Positions 1-4,462 of a stretch of 5,374 nt of DNA are shown here, one piece after another (within the stretch, counting starts at the first letter, position 1; each line of letters opens with the position of its first letter). Source of the DNA: an uncultured Clostridia bacterium (GTDB taxonomy: Bacteria > Bacillota > Clostridia > Oscillospirales > Acutalibacteraceae); NCBI GenBank assembly GCA_945869905.1, contig CAMBQD010000082.1:1-5374 (forward strand). Reading direction: 5' to 3'. A program made the translations under genes and the position numbers. The notes below the pieces were generated by a model that saw only the letters and a list, made by a program, of their open reading frames with translations, made no database searches and had not been told where the DNA came from.

Positions 1-165
1 CTTACACTTTTTGACTGCAATACTGTTTATTTTCTGATTTGTCCCGAATGTGCCGCAGTTTATACTGTTGATGAAGCAAAGGGAGATTGTTTCAAAAAAG
101 GTGAAAAGCTTTCAATAGGAAGCTACGACCTTAAACCTCTTAAGGAATTTAAGGAAAAAATATGA
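1..165 (+). CDS. C-terminal part of a zinc-ribbon family protein (5' end outside window)
   Basis: The reading frame is open from base 1 to the TGA at 163-165, giving 54 visible residues. It contains a CPEC knuckle (visible residues 14-17) preceded by a hydrophobic beta-strand-like stretch (VYFLI) and followed by AVYTVDEAKG and DLKPL. This pattern resembles the second half of small Firmicutes zinc-ribbon proteins of the zinc_ribbon_15 type. In those, two CxxC knuckles flank a hydrophobic segment, and the second is followed by a xVYxxD motif. The first CxxC would lie off the left edge. The molecular role of that family is not established. The stop codon overlaps the ATG of the DUF1294 gene (ATGA), so the two are probably translationally coupled. 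The coding call is supported by the clean overlap; the family assignment is from memory and less certain. Confidence 0.6.
   Translation, partial: LTLFDCNTVYFLICPECAAVYTVDEAKGDCFKKGEKLSIGSYDLKPLKEFKEKI
151..155 (+). promoter_or_regulatory. Ribosome binding site of the DUF1294 gene
   Basis: AAGGA lies 6 nt upstream of the ATG at 162, inside the 3' end of the preceding gene. It fixes the start codon and supports coupled translation of the two overlapping genes. Confidence 0.7.
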
Positions 166-452
166 CAATTAATTCCCTGACTATAATTCTTTCTGTCTAT
201 TTTTTCGTCATTAATATTGCCGCCGCAATTATGACGGTTGTTGACAAAAGACGTGCCGTTAATGACAAATGGCGTATTTCCGAAAAAGCACTTTTGCTTA
301 TAGGCTTTTTCGGAGGAGCAGCAGGTGAATACCTGACTATGAAAAAAATTCACCACAAAACAAAGCACGGTAAATTTATGATAGGCTTACCCCTTGAAAT
401 AATGATGCACGTTGTAATAATTGCATTGATAATCGCAAAGGCCGCAAATTAA
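162..452 (+). CDS. DUF1294 family small membrane protein
   Basis: This 96-residue protein carries the recognisable features of DUF1294 (PF06961). An N-terminal hydrophobic helix (about residues 5-25) is followed by DKRRA (28-32) and WRISE (37-41). A second hydrophobic segment runs into the GG-x2-GE turn (51-56). Then come the basic HHKTKHGKF motif (64-72) and a last hydrophobic helix (about 77-93). It should be an integral membrane protein with conserved charged motifs at the membrane face; no biochemical function is known for the family. Length is normal. The start is the ATG overlapping the upstream TGA, with AAGGA 6 nt before it. The stop codon sits in the loop of a transcription terminator hairpin, so the gene ends its transcription unit. 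Family identity is confident; function is unknown. Confidence 0.9.
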   Translation: MTINSLTIILSVYFFVINIAAAIMTVVDKRRAVNDKWRISEKALLLIGFFGGAAGEYLTMKKIHHKTKHGKFMIGLPLEIMMHVVIIALIIAKAAN

Positions 453-464
453 TGCGGCCTTTTT
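437..464 (+). terminator. Rho-independent terminator, probably shared by convergent genes
   Basis: A perfect 10-bp inverted repeat (AAAGGCCGCA at 437-446, TGCGGCCTTT at 453-462) with a 6-nt loop is followed by more T residues. The stop codon of the DUF1294 gene (450-452) lies in the loop. On the - strand the same hairpin begins only 4 nt after the end of the spoIVA reading frame, but its T run there is short (TTT, within the stem). It is therefore strong for the + strand and weaker for the - strand. Confidence 0.85.
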
Positions 465-466
465 AT

Positions 467-670
467 TTACAGAATAATACATATCAAACCGTTACAGCCC
501 TCATTTATTACACGTTCAATAGTTTCCCTGAATTTGTTTCTGGCGTCAACGGGCATACGGTAAAGCTTGTTGTTAAGACCTTCGCTTACAAGCTCGTGCA
601 GTGATTTGCCAAACAGGTTTGTATTCCATATTTCAGAGGGATTTTCCTCAAATTCCTTAAGCAGATACAT
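467..670 (-). CDS. spoIVA: SpoIVA C-terminal fragment (separated by frameshifting deletion)
   Basis: These 67 residues are the conserved C-terminus of SpoIVA. The sequence begins MYLLKEFEENPSEIW and contains NLFGKSLHELVSEG, a MPxDAR motif and the terminal INEGCNGLICIIL. It aligns without gaps to the last 67 residues of the B. subtilis protein as I recall it (ending ERIINEGSGGLIAIIL). It is in a different frame from the main spoIVA ORF, which runs on to a stop at 657-659, so the two frames overlap by 14 nt. In this frame the codons just before the ATG read P-E-L-V, and the ELV matches family sequence. The piece is therefore a broken-off part of SpoIVA, not an independent gene. An SD-like GGAG lies 6 nt before the ATG, so it could be translated alone. 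The SpoIVA C-terminus is implicated in coat assembly and SpoVM-dependent localisation, so its detachment should matter. Confidence 0.85.
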   Translation of the reverse strand: MYLLKEFEENPSEIWNTNLFGKSLHELVSEGLNNKLYRMPVDARNKFRETIERVINEGCNGLICIIL

Positions 671-1904
671 AACAAGCTCCGGTAAATGTATTGCACTTAA
701 TCATATGAATTGACGGTGCCTCAGCCTTAAGCCTTACCCCATAGCGACCGCCCTGTTTCATAATTTCCGGCTCGCTCAGTGACAGCTCATTCATTTCGGG
801 CATTACAATGCCATAGCCTGTTTGCTCCACATCCTCAAGTGCCTTTGAAAAGCGTTCATACTTATTTTTCATTGCAATTAAGGATACAAAACCGGTCATC
901 AAATCCTTTTCGTCTTTGATTTCAACATTACAGCTTTCGGACAGAATTTTATAGAAATAAGTATTATCAACATAAAATTTCATCTCAACACTGCCGTTTG
1001 AAAGGTCAAGAGATGTAACTGAAACCGATTCAATATATTCGTTTTCCTCAATACATTTTGCAAAGCCCCTGATGCTTCTTATATTTGTTATTTGCATCAT
1101 ATTTTCCCTAATTGTGCTGAAAATTGATGAGCGCAAATAGTTATCTCTTTCAAGATTATTAATCCACGAGGGGAAATGTATACCCACATTTGAAACAGGA
1201 AATTCATATAAAATATCGGAAAGTATATCGTTAACCTCCTGCTCTGTCAGCTCAAGACAGTTAACAGGTATAACAGGAACAGAATATCTGTCAGTAAGCT
1301 CTTTACAAAGACTTATGGTTGACGGCTGCTGTGGCTGTGCACTGTTCATCAGCACAACAAAGGGCTTATTTAAGGCACGAAGCTCGTCAATTACCCTTTC
1401 CTCTGCCTCCTGATATTCTTCACGGGGAATTGAGCTTATGGAGCCGTCAGTGGTAACCACAAGACCTATTGTGGAATGCTCCGTAATAACCTTTTTGGTA
1501 CCGATTTCCGCCGCCATATTAAACGGGATTTCCTCGTCATACCAAGGAGTCATAACCATTCTCGGCTGTTCCTCCTCAATATATCCCACGGAGCTTGGAA
1601 CTATATATCCCACGCAGTCAATCAGCCTTACCCTCATTTTTAGGTTGTCGTTCATATGCAGCTCCACAGCATCCTCAGGAATAAACTTTGGCTCCGTAGT
1701 CATAATTGTTCTTCCTGCTGATGATTGCGGCAGTTCATCCTGTGCACGTTCACGCACAAAGGCATCTTCAATATTAGGTATAACCATAGTGTCCATAAAG
1801 CGTTTAATAAATGTGGACTTTCCGGTTCTTACAGGACCTACAACGCCTATGTATATGTCGCCGCCTGTTCTCTTAGAAATATCATTATAAATATTATTGT
1901 TCAT
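657..1904 (-). CDS. spoIVA: SpoIVA, spore coat morphogenetic ATPase, N-terminal 403 residues intact, truncated by frameshift
   Basis: SpoIVA is a mother-cell ATPase that polymerises on the forespore surface as the base of the coat. Numbered from the ATG at 1904, the protein has RTGGDIYIG (12-20), the Walker A GPVRTGKST (23-31), ELPQSSAGRTIMTTEPKF (57-74, including the TT sensor pair 69-70) and LIDCVGY (94-100, Walker B). Further family blocks are EHSTIGLVVTTDG (142-154) and, near the end, QTGYGI...LSEPEIMKQGGRYGVRLKAEAPSIHMIK up to residue 403. Twelve unrelated residues follow to the TAA at 657-659, whereas the family continues for about 88 more, most of them found in the next reading frame. 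The inferred cause is a 38-nt deletion near 680; full length would be about 491 residues. The ATG at 1904 is preferred over a GTG at 1916, because GTGAGG lies 6 nt before the ATG and the B. subtilis N-terminus aligns there. It directly follows sipL and is presumably sigma-E controlled with it. Annotators may treat 467-1904 as a pseudogene. Confidence 0.93.
   Translation of the reverse strand: MNNNIYNDISKRTGGDIYIGVVGPVRTGKSTFIKRFMDTMVIPNIEDAFVRERAQDELPQSSAGRTIMTTEPKFIPEDAVELHMNDNLKMRVRLIDCVGYIVPSSVGYIEEEQPRMVMTPWYDEEIPFNMAAEIGTKKVITEHSTIGLVVTTDGSISSIPREEYQEAEERVIDELRALNKPFVVLMNSAQPQQPSTISLCKELTDRYSVPVIPVNCLELTEQEVNDILSDILYEFPVSNVGIHFPSWINNLERDNYLRSSIFSTIRENMMQITNIRSIRGFAKCIEENEYIESVSVTSLDLSNGSVEMKFYVDNTYFYKILSESCNVEIKDEKDLMTGFVSLIAMKNKYERFSKALEDVEQTGYGIVMPEMNELSLSEPEIMKQGGRYGVRLKAEAPSIHMIKCNTFTGACYVSA
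677..680 (-). promoter_or_regulatory. SD-like GGAG before the SpoIVA C-terminal fragment
   Basis: GGAG is followed by 6 nt (CTTGTT) and then the ATG at 670-668. Two of its four bases belong to the conserved Glu codon, and it coincides with the inferred deletion junction at about 680, so it may have been created by the deletion. Translation from here would overlap the stop of the upstream ORF, a geometry that permits reinitiation. Whether it is used cannot be told from sequence. Confidence 0.35.
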
Positions 1905-1910
1905 ATTATG

Positions 1911-1916
1911 CCTCAC
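1911..1916 (-). promoter_or_regulatory. Ribosome binding site of spoIVA, overlapping the sipL stop codon
   Basis: GTGAGG precedes the ATG at 1904 with a 6-nt spacer. The TGA stop of sipL (1915-1913) is contained in this element, so terminating ribosomes are placed directly on the spoIVA start. This argues for tightly coupled production of the two partner proteins, and against the GTG at 1916 as the start. Confidence 0.7.
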
Positions 1917-3406
1917 ATTCCCGGAACAAGAAGTACCATTTTGTTTTCGATAATCTGAGAGGAAAGATTATTTTCCTCCATAATCAGCGACATATCGGTT
2001 GAAAAGCTTTTAGCAATATTCCAAACATCCTCGTTTTTATTTGCAAAATACAGAGTTAGCTCAGGTATATTCAGATTATTTTTTTCACCCAAGGCATCAA
2101 TATCCGTCAGATACTCAATGCTTTTAAATTTATACAGGTAAGCGCTGTAGGAGTAATTCAGTCTCAAAGACACCTTATCGGCGCTTTTAATTACAAAGTC
2201 ATAGGAAATTAAGTTTACTGCCGCTTCTCCCTCCAGCTTTTCATCTGAAAGCCTGAATTTAAGCTGTGCGGATTTTTCAAAATAACAAAGCTGTGACGAA
2301 TCATCATAATACAAAAAAGACAGATTTACAGACATATTCATAACCGAATCTGTTACGGTACAGCTTTCAACAAGTGGCTTTAGGTCTATAATTTCAATAA
2401 TGCTTTTGTCACTTTCAAAAATAAGTTCGTCAGACCTGTTGTCACAAAAATACTTTGGCTGTTCCTTTACAAAAAGCTTTTCCCTTGTAATTTCCGTATT
2501 AAATCGCGGCATATATGAATCCGTAATAAAATCGTTTTGAATAACGGAAAAAACTCTGTAATTAACGGCGATTGTGCCTACCAGCTCAAATTCGTTAAGA
2601 ACATTATCGGAATTTGTTTTTGATTTAATATAAAGTCCTGAAATAACTGCCTGGGCAAAAGCCTTGTCATCCTCAGCAGAATCACTGATATCAATTATCT
2701 TACTTAATGAAAAGCTGTGGGCGCATTTTTCAACGCTGTTGCTGTCGCTTATATAAACTATGGAAATTTCAGCCTTCAGCTTAACAAGCATCTTATCCTT
2801 AATTATTTTTATTTCCTCAACATAGCAAATGCCATAGGAATTTACCACATTTTTTATTTGTGAATTAGAGGATGAGATTGAAAAGCTTTCATCAAAATCC
2901 GCCAAGCTGACTCCGGCACATTTATTTACAAGACATTCAACGCTCATATGCTTTGTAAATGCGTTTTTGCAGTTAACAAGGCATTTCCCTGTATTTCTTC
3001 TGTAAACGCAAATATTGGCGCACAATGCAGTATGAACGTCTATTCTGCGCTGATTAATCAGTCTGAAGCCGGAATAATTACAATTAAGCTTTACATCTGC
3101 AAAGCAAACAGAATCACTGTTTTCAACATCAATGCTCCTGATAAACTCCTCCTCAAAAATGGTGGAAAGAGCACATTGCTCTTTATTAAGATATGTAAGA
3201 CACATTATCGTCTTGCCGTGAATAGTAAGCCTTGACTCACTGACATCGTAATTGGTTACCACACTGTTTACACTGCATTTAATCACCCGTTCAATATCGT
3301 CAAGATACTGAGGCAGATTTTCCTGAAAATCAAGCTCAAATTTTTCCGTCAGCTTTTCTCTGCCTTCATTGAAGCACATTGATTTATATTCTTTGCACAG
3401 CTCCAT
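1913..3406 (-). CDS. sipL: SipL, SpoIVA-interacting coat protein (SPOCS/DUF3794 repeats plus C-terminal LysM)
   Basis: SipL is the clostridial functional counterpart of Bacillus SpoVID. It binds SpoIVA through a C-terminal LysM domain and is needed to encase the forespore in coat. This 497-residue protein has the expected layout. An N-terminal SPOCS/DUF3794 unit (about 28-140) contains the family signature LPQYLDDIERVIKCSVNSVV (31-50). More diverged SPOCS-like units follow at about 172-285 and 318-425, each with hydrophobic beta-strand alternation. A LysM-like domain ends the protein (about 449-496), with VWNIAKSF (461-468) and a closing VLLVP. Length is close to that of known SipL (about 500). 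The start is certain: AAAGGAGA lies 6 nt before the ATG. The gene immediately precedes spoIVA, its binding partner, which greatly strengthens the call over a generic DUF3794/LysM protein. The sequence is unusually rich in cysteine (18). The LysM is degenerate (NKNEDVW in place of the usual PGDTLW), as fits a protein-binding rather than a glycan-binding role. Confidence 0.88.
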   Translation of the reverse strand: MELCKEYKSMCFNEGREKLTEKFELDFQENLPQYLDDIERVIKCSVNSVVTNYDVSESRLTIHGKTIMCLTYLNKEQCALSTIFEEEFIRSIDVENSDSVCFADVKLNCNYSGFRLINQRRIDVHTALCANICVYRRNTGKCLVNCKNAFTKHMSVECLVNKCAGVSLADFDESFSISSSNSQIKNVVNSYGICYVEEIKIIKDKMLVKLKAEISIVYISDSNSVEKCAHSFSLSKIIDISDSAEDDKAFAQAVISGLYIKSKTNSDNVLNEFELVGTIAVNYRVFSVIQNDFITDSYMPRFNTEITREKLFVKEQPKYFCDNRSDELIFESDKSIIEIIDLKPLVESCTVTDSVMNMSVNLSFLYYDDSSQLCYFEKSAQLKFRLSDEKLEGEAAVNLISYDFVIKSADKVSLRLNYSYSAYLYKFKSIEYLTDIDALGEKNNLNIPELTLYFANKNEDVWNIAKSFSTDMSLIMEENNLSSQIIENKMVLLVPGM

Positions 3407-3412
3407 ACTGAA

Positions 3413-3420
3413 TCTCCTTT
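3413..3420 (-). promoter_or_regulatory. Ribosome binding site of sipL
   Basis: AAAGGAGA is a near-ideal Shine-Dalgarno sequence with a 6-nt spacer (TTCAGT) to the ATG at 3406. It fixes the sipL start. Confidence 0.85.
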
Positions 3421-3436
3421 ACACATTTTCTATCAA

Positions 3437-3465
3437 TTACTATGCAGTGAATTTTACAAATATAA
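3437..3465 (-). promoter_or_regulatory. Probable sigma-E-type sporulation promoter for sipL-spoIVA
   Basis: On the - strand TTATATT (3465-3459, ATATT core of the -35) is followed by exactly 14 nt and then CATAGTAA (3444-3437, sharing CATA with the -10). The recalled B. subtilis sigma-E consensus is KMATATT - 13 to 15 nt - CATACANT. A start about 7 nt downstream would give a leader of roughly 25 nt that includes the AAAGGAGA SD. The 3' half of the -10 is a poor match. Sigma-E control is what is known for spoIVA and sipL in other spore formers. The site sits alone between the spoVM terminator and sipL, where a new promoter is required. Confidence 0.5.
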
Positions 3466-3490
3466 CAATATCGGCAATTAAATAATTTCA

Positions 3491-3540
3491 AATAAAAAAG
3501 CCGCAGGCATACTTGATTATGCTTACGGCTCTTTTATTTA
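3491..3540 (-). terminator. Rho-independent terminator after spoVM
   Basis: Arms 3499-3511 and 3518-3530 form a hairpin. AGCCG/CGGCT makes the lower stem and GCATA/TATGC the upper stem, with a small 3x3 internal loop (CAG/TTA) and a CTTGAT apical loop. On the - strand it is followed by six T residues then ATTT, a strong terminator located 7 nt past the spoVM stop. It separates the rsgA-to-spoVM unit from sipL-spoIVA. On the + strand it also has a T-rich tail (CTTTTATTTA), but no + strand gene is present to use it. Confidence 0.85.
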
Positions 3541-3627
3541 TGTTTCATTTTTCACTTTTTGAATTTTAAACAGTGTTCTTAATAATGGTGCTAAGAATTT
3601 TGGACTCTTAATTAAAACAACCTTCAT
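3538..3627 (-). CDS. spoVM: SpoVM, 29-residue amphipathic coat-anchoring peptide
   Basis: SpoVM is a tiny amphipathic helix made in the mother cell. It recognises the convex forespore membrane and recruits SpoIVA to it. This frame encodes 29 residues starting MKVVLIKSPKFLAPLLRTLF and ending in a charged, mostly basic tail. The B. subtilis peptide is 26 residues and, as I recall, starts MKFYTIKLPKFLGGIVRAML. The shared features are MK at the start, IK at 6-7, the membrane-insertion-determining Pro9 with PKFL (9-12), and a following hydrophobic/basic helix. The start has a G-rich SD (GGGGGA, 5 nt spacer). The gene lies 12 nt after the 47-codon ORF and is closed by a terminator. Position also supports the call: in B. 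subtilis spoVM directly follows thiN, as here but for one small gene, and sipL and spoIVA come next. The gene is far below normal ORF length cut-offs. The main doubt is only its small size. Confidence 0.88.
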   Translation of the reverse strand: MKVVLIKSPKFLAPLLRTLFKIQKVKNET

Positions 3628-3639
3628 ACATATCCCCCA

Positions 3640-3783
3640 TTATTTTTTGCAGCAAATAATACCGAGAATGATTACTACTATTGCAAGAATTCTTGTTATC
3701 CAAACTGTAGGGCAGCAACAGGCGATTACACAGCCTACACCGAAGGCTATCCAAAGATAGTCACGCCTGCACATTTTCTTCAT
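3640..3783 (-). CDS. Unrecognised 47-residue cysteine-rich membrane hairpin protein
   Basis: I do not recognise this protein. The frame opens with ATG at 3783 behind a good SD (AGAGGTG, 7 nt spacer) and ends with TAA at 3642-3640, 12 nt before spoVM. It begins with a basic stretch (MKKMCRRD). Two hydrophobic segments follow, about 9-24 and 27-45, separated by a CCCP turn, and the protein closes with CCKK. It therefore looks like a short helical hairpin in the membrane with both ends, positively charged, in the cytoplasm. Seven of 47 residues are cysteine (5, 18, 22, 23, 24, 44, 45), suggesting metal binding, disulfides or lipid modification. It sits in the thiN-spoVM interval, is presumably co-transcribed with spoVM, and shares its terminator. 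A sporulation or envelope role is inference from location only. The strong SD and clean spacing make it very likely to be a real gene. Confidence 0.75.
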   Translation of the reverse strand: MKKMCRRDYLWIAFGVGCVIACCCPTVWITRILAIVVIILGIICCKK

Positions 3784-3832
3784 GTAGCAACACCTCTTTT
3801 GCTGTATTTACTACATACTATGAATGAAAATG
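3784..3832 (-). other. 49-nt intergenic gap between thiN and the 47-codon gene; no clear promoter
   Basis: This gap holds the AGAGGTG ribosome binding site (3791-3797) of the small gene. I looked for a sigma-E-like promoter here and found only fragments (CATAGTAT, AATACAGC) without a matching -35 at 13-15 nt. I also see no terminator. Read-through from thiN is the simplest source of transcription for the small genes, although sporulation genes would be expected to have their own promoter. Confidence 0.4.
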
Positions 3833-4462
3833 CTAATCGTTACTCAAAACTAAAATTATTTTTCCGTTTTGAACGGTTATGACTACTTCATCATCCTTAA
3901 AGGCGTTGCTTTGAGCAAACTGGGAATCAGGCTCAAGACGTGCAGAGGTAAGATTATACTGTGCTCCTTTGATAGTAACACCTGTACATTTTTCAAAAAG
4001 AGCAAAGAGAGAAAAGAACTGATAATCCCCTTTTTTTATTACCGTTTCACCGCTGATGACAGTAAGATTATTATTGCTGTTAACAAGCCGGCACTTAATA
4101 TTTCTTTCAAAGCAGTAAACAACAGACAGAATATTTGAATATGTATGGTCAAGCCTTGATCCGATACCGCCCAGAATAACTATATCCTCAAATCCTTTTT
4201 CAATTGCCGTTTTAACGCAGTGAAAGGTATCGGTATCATCCTTCCTGACCTGTAGCTCGATAATTTCACAATCAGCATCAGGCTTTGGGGAGGAATCAAA
4301 ATCACCGATAATTAAATCGGGTGTTATGCCGAGCACACCGCATTTTTTATATCCGCTGTCAGCACAGATAATATATCTTTCACTTAAATATCTTTCATAA
4401 TAAGACAGGTCATCCTCAGGAGCACCTGAAATTATGGCACATTTTTTTATTTCAGTTCCCAT
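3833..4462 (-). CDS. thiN: Thiamine pyrophosphokinase (thiamine diphosphokinase)
   Basis: ThiN transfers pyrophosphate from ATP to thiamine, giving thiamine diphosphate and AMP in the cytoplasm; it serves salvage of thiamine. The 209-residue protein has the family motifs in order. These are ADSG (34-37), PDLIIGDFDS (48-57, the Asp-rich metal/ATP site), KDDTDT (74-79), and GGIGSRLDHTYSNI (98-111, Gly-rich with the conserved Asp-His). A C-terminal beta domain follows, with the thiamine-binding-type SN-x-F motif (185-188). Length matches the bacterial family (about 210-215). The ATG at 4462 lies within the end of rsgA (16-nt overlap), with AAGGA 9 nt upstream (4472-4476), so the two are translationally coupled. 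In B. subtilis thiN also follows rsgA (with rpe between) and precedes spoVM, as here apart from one small gene. Nothing suggests degeneration. Confidence 0.93.
   Translation of the reverse strand: MGTEIKKCAIISGAPEDDLSYYERYLSERYIICADSGYKKCGVLGITPDLIIGDFDSSPKPDADCEIIELQVRKDDTDTFHCVKTAIEKGFEDIVILGGIGSRLDHTYSNILSVVYCFERNIKCRLVNSNNNLTVISGETVIKKGDYQFFSLFALFEKCTGVTIKGAQYNLTSARLEPDSQFAQSNAFKDDEVVITVQNGKIILVLSND

Noticed and set aside
123..368. An 81-codon - strand frame opposite the zinc-ribbon and DUF1294 genes
   Set aside because: The + strand product in this stretch is a clear DUF1294 protein with an SD; the opposite frame has neither.
657..690. Programmed ribosomal frameshifting to join the two spoIVA pieces
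   Set aside because: There is no slippery heptamer or run at the overlap, and about 13 conserved residues are missing. A frameshift alone would not restore the family sequence, and a deletion explains both facts.
1438..1890. A 150-codon open frame on the + strand opposite spoIVA
   Set aside because: It is antisense to the conserved GTPase-like core of spoIVA (Walker A and B regions), has no SD and no recognisable protein features. It is open only because of the codon pattern on the other strand.
1914..1916. GTG as the start of spoIVA (adds MRHN)
   Set aside because: The ATG at 1904 has GTGAGG at ideal spacing and aligns with the B. subtilis N-terminus. The GTG would have only a GGGA at very short spacing.
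1725..1958. A 77-codon + strand frame across the sipL/spoIVA junction
   Set aside because: It is a shadow of two well-identified - strand genes, without its own ribosome binding site.
2948..3235. A 95-codon, cysteine-containing + strand frame inside sipL
   Set aside because: It is antisense to the conserved first SPOCS region of SipL and has no SD or family match.
3784..3832. A sigma-E promoter ahead of the 47-codon gene and spoVM
   Set aside because: CATAGTAT and AATACAGC resemble -10 elements, but no ATATT-like -35 lies at 13-15 nt. For the second candidate, transcription would start within the SD.
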